Below the pieces are notes generated by a model. The model had not been told where the DNA came from. It saw nothing but the letters and a program-made list of their open reading frames with translations, and ran no database searches. A DNA stretch of 64,000 bases from JASJAR01 sp038530285 (GTDB lineage Bacteria; Pseudomonadota; Alphaproteobacteria; Rhodobacterales; Rhodobacteraceae), in assembly GCA_038530285.1 (NCBI GenBank), contig JBCBCY010000008.1:1-64000 (forward strand), written 5' to 3'. Every line of letters begins with the position of its first letter. Within the stretch, counting starts at the first letter, position 1. This document shows positions 44,335-52,439 of the stretch, piece by piece. Made by a program: the position numbers and the translations under genes.

Positions 44335-44985
44335 ATGGTAAATATTAACGATATGTTCGTGGTAAACCTTCAGCTTCAGGCTGATGGCCCTGCCGTCGTG
44401 CGATCCTGCGAACTTCTTCACAAGGACTACCGGAACCGGGTATCGTTCACCAAGATGCCAGATCTCTTCTCTGTTTTTCAAGGGCGGTTGGCGAGTGCAA
44501 TCAATTCGCTTGTCGAGGAATTTGGTGGTGCCCGGAACATCGTCTCAAAACCGGATTTCGAGATCGACCTCCCAACACTGAAGCTGGCGGGCCTGACATT
44601 TCTTGTGTCCATGGCAAAAGACGGTGTTCGTCAGGTCATCCTGCGGTTCCGCTACTTCATTGGCAATTTTCAAAGCGCATTTACTCTCGACATGGGAATG
44701 GCGCAGCCGACCATCCCCCACAAAGAGCGCATTGCGATCGAGTCGCTTGTCGATATCGTCGGCCCGCTTTACGGCCTGGCCCTTCTGGAAGACCAACGTC
44801 CGATCAAGGACGGAACGACGACGGATGTCGAAAACGCCCTGCGCGATCTGCAAGGCAAGGCACATGTCCTGAAGTTTTATTCTGACCTTCTATTGAGGTA
44901 TGTGCGCGATTGTTCGTCAGAACCCAATGGCGAAGGTGGATCGCACCCGCCCGGGAAAGGTGTACAGCTGCGCCTGGTCGAATAG
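44335..44985 (+). CDS. Unrecognised 216-residue protein divergent from the CheB-CheR gene
   Basis: I do not recognise this protein. It has no signal peptide or membrane helix. It starts MVNINDMFVV and has a mixed alpha/beta composition with helices near LFSVFQGRLASAINSLVEEF, a FLVSMAKDGVRQVILRFRYF strand-rich middle (given in part) and a charged C-terminus ending KGVQLRLVE. ATG 44335 has AGGGTAGG nearby. The divergent gene is the kinase-less CheB-CheR-PAS protein, and the two share a 152-base promoter region, so a role in the same signalling path is possible; that is inference. Confidence 0.7.
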   Translation: MVNINDMFVVNLQLQADGPAVVRSCELLHKDYRNRVSFTKMPDLFSVFQGRLASAINSLVEEFGGARNIVSKPDFEIDLPTLKLAGLTFLVSMAKDGVRQVILRFRYFIGNFQSAFTLDMGMAQPTIPHKERIAIESLVDIVGPLYGLALLEDQRPIKDGTTTDVENALRDLQGKAHVLKFYSDLLLRYVRDCSSEPNGEGGSHPPGKGVQLRLVE

Positions 44986-44986
44986 C

Positions 44987-45979
44987 CTAAATGCGCGCCA
45001 GGACAACGGCTGCCCAAAGTGCCAGAGAACCAAAAAAAGTTTGCCGGTAAATCTTGGCCGATCGCATGGACCAAATTCGCATCGCGAACCCAAGGGTCCG
45101 CCCCGCCACAAAGTGGTCAAGCGATCTTTGCGCATCATCGGTGAGGTGTCTTCGCGCCGATTGAAGTGCGCGGATATTGGTGTCGGAAAACCGTTTCAAG
45201 TCCCCCTTCAGCAATCGAGCGAGCCGTTGAAGTTTCGCACGCAGGCCCATGCCGGACCCAACGAGGTTTGCTGAGTGCTGTCGGTAGATGACCTTTGGAT
45301 CGGGGTCGAAGATTATGTGCCCCCCTGCTCCGGAGATGATCTGATAGGCCCACCAATCGTGCGACACTGGTGGCCTGTCCGCGTCGTATGCGGTTCGCAA
45401 AAGCTCTACCGCGGCGCGGTTCATCACCATCGTGTTCCCCCCGGCCAGGCTTTGGACCAGCGCGTTTTCAAACGATGGCGCGCGTGCAAAGTGCGGAGAT
45501 TGGCCGCGGATATTCAATGCGGCATCCGCCACATCGGTGCGACCGCAGTAAAGTGCGGGTTGTCCTTCAGGTGCTTGGGACAGCGACGCAATGGCGGCGG
45601 TCAGTTTTGCAGGCTTCCACACGTCATCCTGGTCGGCGAAGGCGACAAAAGCCGCAGACGACGGAACCTTCTGCAAAAGCGACAGGAAGTTGGCCTGAAA
45701 TCCCTTATTTGGACCCGGCAGAAGTCGAACAGAGATGTTCGGGTGATCCTGGGCGAAATGGTGAATGATATCGGCGCTGTCGTCGGTTGAACGATCATCG
45801 CCAACCAAGAGCGCCCAATCCTTGTGGGTCTGACGGACAAGGCTTTCGAGCTGTTCAGGCAACCACCGCGCACCGTTGTGCACCCCCATCAGGATGGCGA
45901 CATGTTGCGGCCCCGGCGCGGATACCGGCGTTGCCTGTCGCCGGGCCGACTTTCGCAGTTGGGGGTCGTAAAGATTCAT
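44987..45979 (-). CDS. GT2-family glycosyltransferase
   Basis: 330 residues from ATG 45979; the open frame extends to 46099 but the extra part is not homologous-looking. Seen: N-terminal HVAILMGVHNGARWLPEQLESL, LVGDDRSTDDS (nucleotide contacts) and the metal-binding FADQDDVW, written in GT-A style. C-terminal hydrophobic stretch near LALWAAVVLARI. It probably adds a sugar to a surface polysaccharide in this region. A 30-base imperfect palindrome lies 20 bases upstream of this start, in the divergent space with the glycosyltransferase at 46121. Confidence 0.88.
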   Translation of the reverse strand: MNLYDPQLRKSARRQATPVSAPGPQHVAILMGVHNGARWLPEQLESLVRQTHKDWALLVGDDRSTDDSADIIHHFAQDHPNISVRLLPGPNKGFQANFLSLLQKVPSSAAFVAFADQDDVWKPAKLTAAIASLSQAPEGQPALYCGRTDVADAALNIRGQSPHFARAPSFENALVQSLAGGNTMVMNRAAVELLRTAYDADRPPVSHDWWAYQIISGAGGHIIFDPDPKVIYRQHSANLVGSGMGLRAKLQRLARLLKGDLKRFSDTNIRALQSARRHLTDDAQRSLDHFVAGRTLGFAMRIWSMRSAKIYRQTFFGSLALWAAVVLARI

Positions 45980-45998
45980 GCCGTTGCCCCGGTCGAAA

Positions 45999-46028
45999 TT
46001 GGTTTCCCGGTAATTAACCGTAAACCAA
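45999..46028. promoter_or_regulatory. 30-base imperfect palindrome in the divergent glycosyltransferase promoter
   Basis: Outer arms TTGGTTT (45999-46005) and AAACCAA (46022-46028) are perfect; 24 of 30 positions match the reverse complement, with an inner CGGT/ACCG pair around TAATTA. It separates genes at 45979 and 46121 and looks like an operator. Confidence 0.5.
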
Positions 46029-46120
46029 CGTCCGTTAATCCTGGTTTCAGGTGGCAGGGCAGATGCACGAGTAGGCGCTTTCCTTGTTTCACGCACCACT
46101 TACAGGGGACGGGTTAACGT

Positions 46121-47443
46121 ATGATGAGACGCCTTCGAAACCTCCTCAGGAAAGACCGCATTTTACGCTTTTTTGAGGTCTGGCGCACCGAAGGTCGCAA
46201 GGCTGCGATCAAGGCTGCCACGCGTCATTCACGGATGCTGCTTGTCGGTCAAACGCCAAGCGTTGTGGCCCACAACAGGCCTTCAGACAGCCCCCATGAC
46301 AGAAGCTGCGCGTTGACGGATGTGTGGACCGAACTGGCGCAGAAAAACGCCTTTCACGTCACGACTGCGCCTGCCGTTCTGCGTCGTCGCCGTTCGGTTG
46401 CGATGATTGGTGACCTGAACCTGCCGCAATGCCGCAAATACCGGGTTGAGCAACTTGATGAGATTTGGGCCGCTGCCGGGGTCGACTACGCCTATGCCCA
46501 CTACGAAGATGTTCCGCGATGCCTCGACATCCTGCAAAGCGCCACGCACTTGATGCTCTACCGGCTCGGCACGTCGCCCGTCGTTGAGATGTACCTTTAT
46601 GAAGCCCGGCGGCTGCGATTGCCGGTGATCTATGACATTGACGATCCGTTGTTCTCGTTTTCGGCCTATGAGACGTATTCGAACGGTGCCGCCATTCCGC
46701 CCGCCCTGCGCCGATCCTTGATCGACCAGGCGCCGGCCTATTTTGCGGTCATGCAGCAAGCCGACGCGCTTACGTTGTCGACGCCGGGTATGGTCGATGC
46801 GGCCGGTCAAATGTCGAGCCGTCCCGCCTACCTGCGCCGGAACTTTGCAGACCGCACCACGTTGGATGCCGGCTTGCGGTATGGGTGCAAGCGCACGGCG
46901 GACGATGGGTTCACGGCGGTGTTTGCCTCTGGCTCGTCGGGCCATGAGGTTGATCTTTTGTCTATTGCCGACCCGTTGGAGATGTTTTTGCGGCGCTCAG
47001 ACATACGCAGGCTGAAGATCCTCGGCCGCTTTGAGCTGGACCGGCTTCCCGATGGGTTGCGATCGCGCGCCATTTTGGAGCCTTTCAAGGATTACCCAGC
47101 CTATCTTGCAAGCCTGGCCAGGGCGGATTGTGCAATCCTTCCGCTGGTCGATGACGCGTTCAATCGGTGCAAAAGTGCGGTCCGGGTGATCGACGCGGCC
47201 TCGGTCGGGCTGCCCAGCGTGGTTGGGTCCACCGGTGATGGCACGGCCATGGTTCGCCATGGCGAAACGGGCATGATTGCTGCGGCTGACGGTTGGTATG
47301 ATGCGCTGGAACGACTGGCCCGCAACCCGGACAGAACCAGCGGCATGGGCATGACCGCCCGCCGCGATCTGGAAACGCGCTGGTCAGCCCATACGGCGAT
47401 GCCAATCCTGGAGCCAAGTTTTATCTCAGAGATTGTGCTGTGA
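46121..47443 (+). CDS. Glycosyltransferase (GT-B type, family 1/4-like)
   Basis: 440 residues. Seen: a basic N-terminus, VIYDIDDPLFSFSAYE (a segment typical of such glycosyltransferases), LGRFELDRLPDGL and, in the donor-binding C-terminal half, DCAILPLVDDAFNRCKSAVRVIDAASVGLPSVVG, which carries the E/D-x7-G-x-P pattern in reduced form. The acceptor is not predictable. It overlaps the next gene by GTGA and sits opposite the GT2 gene. Confidence 0.8.
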   Translation: MMRRLRNLLRKDRILRFFEVWRTEGRKAAIKAATRHSRMLLVGQTPSVVAHNRPSDSPHDRSCALTDVWTELAQKNAFHVTTAPAVLRRRRSVAMIGDLNLPQCRKYRVEQLDEIWAAAGVDYAYAHYEDVPRCLDILQSATHLMLYRLGTSPVVEMYLYEARRLRLPVIYDIDDPLFSFSAYETYSNGAAIPPALRRSLIDQAPAYFAVMQQADALTLSTPGMVDAAGQMSSRPAYLRRNFADRTTLDAGLRYGCKRTADDGFTAVFASGSSGHEVDLLSIADPLEMFLRRSDIRRLKILGRFELDRLPDGLRSRAILEPFKDYPAYLASLARADCAILPLVDDAFNRCKSAVRVIDAASVGLPSVVGSTGDGTAMVRHGETGMIAAADGWYDALERLARNPDRTSGMGMTARRDLETRWSAHTAMPILEPSFISEIVL

Positions 47444-48717
47444 AACCCCACCTGCATATCGCGATCCTCAACGTTTTCTTCGCACCGCACACCTACGGAG
47501 GCGCCACGGTTGTCGCCGAAGAGGTTGGGCGCCGACTGGTCAAGGAACATGGCGTCCAGGTCAGTGCGATATCGGTCATGTCTCGCGGTGATCTGGCGCC
47601 TTACAGCGTGATCCGCGGAGAGGTTGACGGTATGGCGACTTGGCTGATCAACCTGCCGCCGGACCGTGGGTACGCCGAAAGCTACATCAACCCATATGTG
47701 GGCGAGCAGGTGGCGCGCATCCTTCATCAGATTGAACCTGACATTGCCCATGTTCATTGTGTCCAAGACCTTGGGGCGGATTGCCTGTCCCGGATCAAGG
47801 CGGCGGGCGTCCCGATTATCTTGTCGGTCCATGATTTCTGGTGGTTGTGTGAGCGCCAGTTCATGCTGCGACCCGACGGGTCCTATTGTGGGCAGTCGCC
47901 TATCGAGATTGAAAAATGTCGCGGCTGCGCAAGTGATTTCGGCCGCGCGCGTGCCCGGCACTCGGCGCTGCTCTCACTGGCGGACCTGGCAGATGTTGTG
48001 ACCTATCCCAGCGTGTTTGCGCATGACCTATGTGTCGCTTCGGGCCTGGCACCGGGTAAAGGCGTCATATGGGAAAATGGCGTTCGATTGCCGGGGGAAG
48101 ACTTCTTTGAAAGGCGCGCTGCGCGCCGCGCCGCAGACCCCAGGGTCGTGTTCGGCTACGTGGGCGGACCCTCAAGGATCAAAGGCTGGCCGATGATCCA
48201 CGATGCCTTTGCCGGCCTTGGGCGCGAAGACGTCAAAGGACTTGTGGTCGACGGAAGCCTTGATGGGTCTTGGTGGAAGAACATTCCGCTCGATGGCCTT
48301 TCAGGAAACTGGGCCGTCTGGCCGCGCTATGACCAAGATTCGATGGATGCGTTTTACGCCGAAATCGACGTCTTGTTGTTCATGTCGCAATGGAAAGAAA
48401 CATTCGGGCTGTCCATTCGTGAGGCCGTTGCCCGGGGTATTCAGGTTATTCAAACCGACAGCGGTGGGACGGTTGAACACCAAGCCGCCAACCCCAAAAC
48501 TTTATTGAAGATCGGAGACAGGCCGGAAATCCTGCGCGACCGCGTCGTCGATGTCTTGGAAAACGGCCCATGCGCGCAAAACCCTTGCGCCGTCACCAGC
48601 CAGTCGGATCAGGCGGCCGCTTTCATGGTCTTGGCTGAAAAGGTTCTCGCCGCGCGCGACGCTGGCCGTTCGAAGGCTCGGCGTAATGGGCGGTCCGGCC
48701 CGATGATCGCGGCCTAG
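47440..48717 (+). CDS. GT4-family glycosyltransferase
   Basis: 425 residues, GTG start overlapping the previous stop. Seen: an N-terminal Rossmann-like VFFAPHTYGGATVVAEEVGRRL, ILSVHDFWWLCERQFM, a cysteine set with GSYCGQSPIEIEKCRGCASDF (in pieces), VFGYVGGPSRIKGWPM and the donor-site LFMSQWKETFGLSIREAVARG. The CxxC-like cysteines are unusual for the family but also seen in some DUF4214-like GT4 proteins; a structural metal is possible. Works in the surface polysaccharide pathway. Confidence 0.85.
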   Translation: MKPHLHIAILNVFFAPHTYGGATVVAEEVGRRLVKEHGVQVSAISVMSRGDLAPYSVIRGEVDGMATWLINLPPDRGYAESYINPYVGEQVARILHQIEPDIAHVHCVQDLGADCLSRIKAAGVPIILSVHDFWWLCERQFMLRPDGSYCGQSPIEIEKCRGCASDFGRARARHSALLSLADLADVVTYPSVFAHDLCVASGLAPGKGVIWENGVRLPGEDFFERRAARRAADPRVVFGYVGGPSRIKGWPMIHDAFAGLGREDVKGLVVDGSLDGSWWKNIPLDGLSGNWAVWPRYDQDSMDAFYAEIDVLLFMSQWKETFGLSIREAVARGIQVIQTDSGGTVEHQAANPKTLLKIGDRPEILRDRVVDVLENGPCAQNPCAVTSQSDQAAAFMVLAEKVLAARDAGRSKARRNGRSGPMIAA

Positions 48718-48766
48718 GATTTAAACGTCAGAACACATCACGGCGTAGGGACATTGGGAATGCGCC

Positions 48767-49669
48767 TTAGTCTGACCAACTCTTGGGCGGGCATAGCCCT
48801 TCGGCGCGGACCTCATTTATGATCCGCTCAACATCGGGGGCGACAAGGTCCGCAAAAAAGTCCGGCATTTCGCGTCTGGCTGTCTCGTTGACGCGCCGGT
48901 CCAGAAGGTCGGTGGGGTAATCGTGGGCGCGAATGCCCAGAAAACCCTCAAGATGAGCCAGAAAACCACGCTCATCAGCATGGATCTCTTCGTGGAATGC
49001 GGGCAGCAATGCGCCCTGGGCAAGCCCCGCTTTCATGCTTCGCAACGCGCGGCCGTATTCAGCGTTTTCCCAAATGAAGGGTTTGCGCACAAACCTGCGA
49101 AAGTCGTCAGGACCCCAGGTATCGAGAGCCGCCGACTGGCCCGTGACCTGCAAGTGAAATTTGACGTGGCTCCACAGCCGTTTGACCGGATGCCGCATTG
49201 TATAAAGCACTCTGAGTTCGCCGACCGAGGCCGTTATTCGGGCCCAAGCCTCAGGCGGCAAAAGCGCATAAAGATTGGAAAAATCCGCAGCAAAGCGTTC
49301 GTTGCGCCGAAAAATAAACAGATTGCGATACCAGATATCGTCAATCGGAGCGTCCAGATAGTTTGAGGCCCAGTGAAGACGCTGGCGTACCGCGGTTGCC
49401 CGGCTTTGGGCCGGATCAATCCGCAAATACTTGTCGCGTACGTTTCGCAGTCGCGTTTCTTCGGAAAGCACCGATGGATTGACGTGAACGGCGTAAAAGT
49501 AATGCACCTCTTTTTCGAGTGAGAAGAACAGATCGGGGTGGCGGTCGAGCACTTGGTAAAGCCACGTTGTTCCAGCTTTCATGGCGCCGGCGCCAATGAA
49601 AAGCCGGTCAAGAAGCTGACCCTCGTGGGTGCCGGTTTGGGGTGCGTTGGGCGTCGATTGTAGATTCAT
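48767..49669 (-). CDS. Sulfotransferase-family protein
   Basis: 300 residues. Seen: the PAPS 5'-phosphosulfate loop G-A-M-K-A-G-T-T-W-L (about residues 28-37), the 3'-phosphate contact in YTMRHPVKRLWSH, and a typical C-terminal LEGFLGI...LLDRRVN end. It should transfer sulfate from PAPS to a carbohydrate hydroxyl. The start overlaps the kpsM stop by four bases, so it is translated with the exporter permease, pointing to a sulfated exported polysaccharide. Confidence 0.82.
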   Translation of the reverse strand: MNLQSTPNAPQTGTHEGQLLDRLFIGAGAMKAGTTWLYQVLDRHPDLFFSLEKEVHYFYAVHVNPSVLSEETRLRNVRDKYLRIDPAQSRATAVRQRLHWASNYLDAPIDDIWYRNLFIFRRNERFAADFSNLYALLPPEAWARITASVGELRVLYTMRHPVKRLWSHVKFHLQVTGQSAALDTWGPDDFRRFVRKPFIWENAEYGRALRSMKAGLAQGALLPAFHEEIHADERGFLAHLEGFLGIRAHDYPTDLLDRRVNETARREMPDFFADLVAPDVERIINEVRAEGLCPPKSWSD

Positions 49670-50451
49670 CGTTGCAGAAGCTCGCTGTGATGGCGCCGCA
49701 GAAGCAGCGCGCCAAAGACCGCCGGCACGATTGCAATTGAAAAGACGTAAATCGGCGAGACCCAGCCCGGTTCATAGGTGGCGTAGATCCCGCGGCGCAT
49801 TTCGGCGGTGATATGGATGAGTGGATTGAACCAGAGAAACTCGCGAAACGCCCGCGGCACGTCTTCGAGAACAAAGAAGATGCCGGAAATAACGAAAAGC
49901 GGCCGCGCGACGATTTGCCAAAGCCGGTCCCAGACGGGGAAGGCTGTCAGCATCAGACAGTTGAAAATCCCGATACCAAACGCGAGTGCGGCGGTCATGG
50001 AAAGCGCCAGCGCGATGGGCCCGGGTCGAAGGATTGTGCCGGTTTCGAACAAAACGAATATACCGCCCAGAACGATCAGCCCGACGACCAAATGCGTCGC
50101 AGCGTTCAGAATGAACCGGGCAAGGATCGCGTCCATAAAGGTGACGGCCGGATAGGCCAGAAGCGGGCGCGAAAACCGCAGCGCAGACGCCAGCTTGTTC
50201 ACGATGTCATTGAACATCATGAACGGCAGAAACCCGGTCGCGTAGAACAAGGGAAACGATTGGCCGAGCCCGGGCGCAGTGAAGGCTGCCGCGAACACCA
50301 TCGACAAAAGCGCGATCCCCGCAACGGGCTCCAGAACGGCCCAAACGTAACCCCCGGGCGAGCGGCCATAGCTCGTGGCCATCTCCCGCAGGAGTAACGC
50401 CGTGGTCGACCGCGCGGTTGCAAATGAGATTTGGTGGCCGGTGCTCATCAA
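49666..50451 (-). CDS. kpsM: Polysaccharide ABC exporter permease, KpsM-like
   Basis: 261 residues, six membrane helices. Seen: ABC-2 pattern REMATSYGRSPGGYVWAVLEP near the N-terminus, FPLFYATGFLPFMMFNDIV, and the end FFVLEDVPRAFREFLWFNPLIHITAEMRRGIY (cited in part), as in KpsM and RkpT. With KpsT it moves undecaprenol- or lipid-linked capsule chains across the inner membrane. Unlike the usual arrangement, kpsT is encoded on the other strand with the KpsE-like gene, while kpsM pairs with the sulfotransferase. Confidence 0.88.
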   Translation of the reverse strand: MMSTGHQISFATARSTTALLLREMATSYGRSPGGYVWAVLEPVAGIALLSMVFAAAFTAPGLGQSFPLFYATGFLPFMMFNDIVNKLASALRFSRPLLAYPAVTFMDAILARFILNAATHLVVGLIVLGGIFVLFETGTILRPGPIALALSMTAALAFGIGIFNCLMLTAFPVWDRLWQIVARPLFVISGIFFVLEDVPRAFREFLWFNPLIHITAEMRRGIYATYEPGWVSPIYVFSIAIVPAVFGALLLRRHHSELLQR

Positions 50452-50528
50452 GGAAACGATTTCTTCATCCCATGTCCGTTAGGACACCTAGGCGCACAGG
50501 GTTAACAACCGCTTGATGGAGCCACGCA

Positions 50529-51716
50529 ATGGCGTCGGATGCAGCCGATCCCGACAAACCGAAGGTGCATACCTTGCACCCCAAGCCACCGGCGCAGCCC
50601 GCGCGCGTCAAACCGCGCCACTACGGGCTGCTGGTCAGCTTTCTTCTGGTTGTGGTGGCCCCGGTCGCGCTGTCGGCCTGGTATCTTTGGGCCTGGGCGG
50701 CGGACCAATACGAATCAACGCTGGCGTTTTCGGTCAGGCAAGAAGATGCGCCAGCGCCCTCCGCTCTTTTCGGGGCGTTCACGGGGCTTTCGCCGACGAC
50801 GGCGTCTGACACCGATGTGCTCTATGCGTTTTTGGAAAGTCAGGACCTGGTGGCCCGGCTCGATGCGCGGCTGGATTTACGCGCGATCTACGGCGCGCCT
50901 GCGGCCGAAGATCCGATCTTTGCGTTTGATCCAACAGGCACGATTGAGGATTTGACCCGTTACTGGCGTTGGATGACCAAGGTCGCCTACGACCCGGGCA
51001 CGGGCCTGATTGAGCTTCGGGTGCGTGCTTTTGATGCCACCGATGCCCATGGGCTGGCGTCGCTGGTACTGGAAGAAAGCACCAAGCTGATCAACGGGTT
51101 GTCGGATGCAGCACGCGAAGACGCAATGCGCTATGCCCAAGCCGATCTTGCTGATGCGGTGGCTCAATTGACCGATGCACGCGAAAAGTTGACGGCGTTC
51201 CGAGCTGAGACCCAGATCGTCGATCCGGGTGCCGACATCCAGGGGCGCATGGGTTTGTTGGCCGAGTTGCAGGCGCGCCTTGCCGATGAGTTGATCCGCG
51301 TTGATCTGTTGGAACTGCGCACACGGTCGGACGATCCACGCCTCAACGAAGGGCGCCAGGTCACGGATGCGATTGAAGCCCGAATTGCGGCCGAGCGCCG
51401 TCGTTTGGGGGCGGGCGAAATGCAAGTGACGGGAAAGGATTATGCGACAACGCTGGCCGAGTTTTCCCGTCTGGCGGTGGATCTTGAGATCGCGGAAGAA
51501 ACCTATGCGTCTGCGCGTGCCGCTCGCGATATCGCAAGGGCAGAAGCCCGGCGTCAAAACAGATATCTGGCCGCCCATGTCCAGCCTACACGTGCCGAAC
51601 GCGCGACTGCGCCGGACCGGGGCCTGATCATCTCGGTTGCGTCCTTCTTCTTGTTTCTTGGATGGGGGCTTGCAGCCTTGGTGTACTACTCGCTCAGGGA
51701 CCGGCGCCGGATATGA
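50529..51716 (+). CDS. kpsE: Capsule export inner-membrane protein, KpsE/RkpR-like
   Basis: 395 residues. Seen: a proline-rich start, membrane helix at about 34-58, periplasmic region with long helical segments (about 190-345, alternating Ala/Arg/Glu/Asp, coiled-coil prone), and a second helix at about 365-386. This is the polysaccharide co-polymerase type 3 layout of KpsE. It links the ABC exporter to the outer membrane. Divergent from kpsM and coupled to kpsT by ATGA. Confidence 0.85.
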   Translation: MASDAADPDKPKVHTLHPKPPAQPARVKPRHYGLLVSFLLVVVAPVALSAWYLWAWAADQYESTLAFSVRQEDAPAPSALFGAFTGLSPTTASDTDVLYAFLESQDLVARLDARLDLRAIYGAPAAEDPIFAFDPTGTIEDLTRYWRWMTKVAYDPGTGLIELRVRAFDATDAHGLASLVLEESTKLINGLSDAAREDAMRYAQADLADAVAQLTDAREKLTAFRAETQIVDPGADIQGRMGLLAELQARLADELIRVDLLELRTRSDDPRLNEGRQVTDAIEARIAAERRRLGAGEMQVTGKDYATTLAEFSRLAVDLEIAEETYASARAARDIARAEARRQNRYLAAHVQPTRAERATAPDRGLIISVASFFLFLGWGLAALVYYSLRDRRRI

Positions 51717-52381
51717 GCGTGATCTTGAAGGGCGTCAGCAAGACGTTCCGCGCCAATGGTGTCCAGACCCTTGTGGCCAGCGACATTTCTGCCGAGTTCC
51801 CGGCGGGACGCTGTGTTGCGCTTTTGGGACGAAATGGAGCCGGGAAATCCAGCCTGTTACAGATGATTGCGGGGGTCAGCCAGCCGGATGCGGGACAGAT
51901 TATCCGACAGGGGTCTGTGTCTTGGCCGGTTGGGTTTGCGGGCAGTTTTCATGGGGATCTGTCGGGTGCTGAGAACACCCGTTTCGTAGCGCGAATCTAC
52001 GGCGTGGACACAGATGAACTGGTGGACTACGTCGCGGATTTTTCCGAGCTTGGCCGACAGTTCAATGCGCCGTTCCGCACGTATTCTTCCGGGATGCGCT
52101 CGCGATTGGCCTTTGCGGTGTCCATGGGCGTGCGCTTTGATACCTATCTTGTCGATGAGGTGACGGCCGTCGGAGATGCTCGTTTTCGCGATAAAAGCGA
52201 AGCGGTGCTGCAAGATCGGCTGGCAAGCAGTGGCGCGATTGTTGTGTCCCACTCGTTGCAAATGCTTGCACGGATTTGCGACATGGGAGCCGTGCTGACC
52301 GGCGGGCGGCTTCATTGGCACACCAATGTCATGGATGCGATAGATCAACACCGTGAAATCATGGGTGTTTCACCGGTCTGA
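51713..52381 (+). CDS. kpsT: Polysaccharide ABC exporter ATP-binding protein, KpsT-like
   Basis: 222 residues. Seen: Walker A GRNGAGKSS (39-47), signature YSSGMRSRLAFAVSM, Walker B TYLVDEV and switch histidine region VVSHSLQML. The signature SSGMRSRL is typical of polysaccharide exporters rather than importers. It starts inside the kpsE stop. Its permease partner KpsM is at 49666-50451 on the other strand. Confidence 0.92.
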   Translation: MSVILKGVSKTFRANGVQTLVASDISAEFPAGRCVALLGRNGAGKSSLLQMIAGVSQPDAGQIIRQGSVSWPVGFAGSFHGDLSGAENTRFVARIYGVDTDELVDYVADFSELGRQFNAPFRTYSSGMRSRLAFAVSMGVRFDTYLVDEVTAVGDARFRDKSEAVLQDRLASSGAIVVSHSLQMLARICDMGAVLTGGRLHWHTNVMDAIDQHREIMGVSPV

Positions 52382-52439
52382 GAAACCGGACATTAGGGCT
52401 TTGCGCTTACCACGTCTGAAAAACGGGTGATCGCTTGGA

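Noticed and set aside
47101..47961. A 286-codon minus-strand frame over two glycosyltransferase genes
   Set aside because: Covers two well-supported genes and shows no family motifs.
50473..50486. TGTCC-GTTA-GGACA in the kpsM/kpsE gap as an operator
   Set aside because: Five-base arms are short enough to arise by chance and no regulator is linked.
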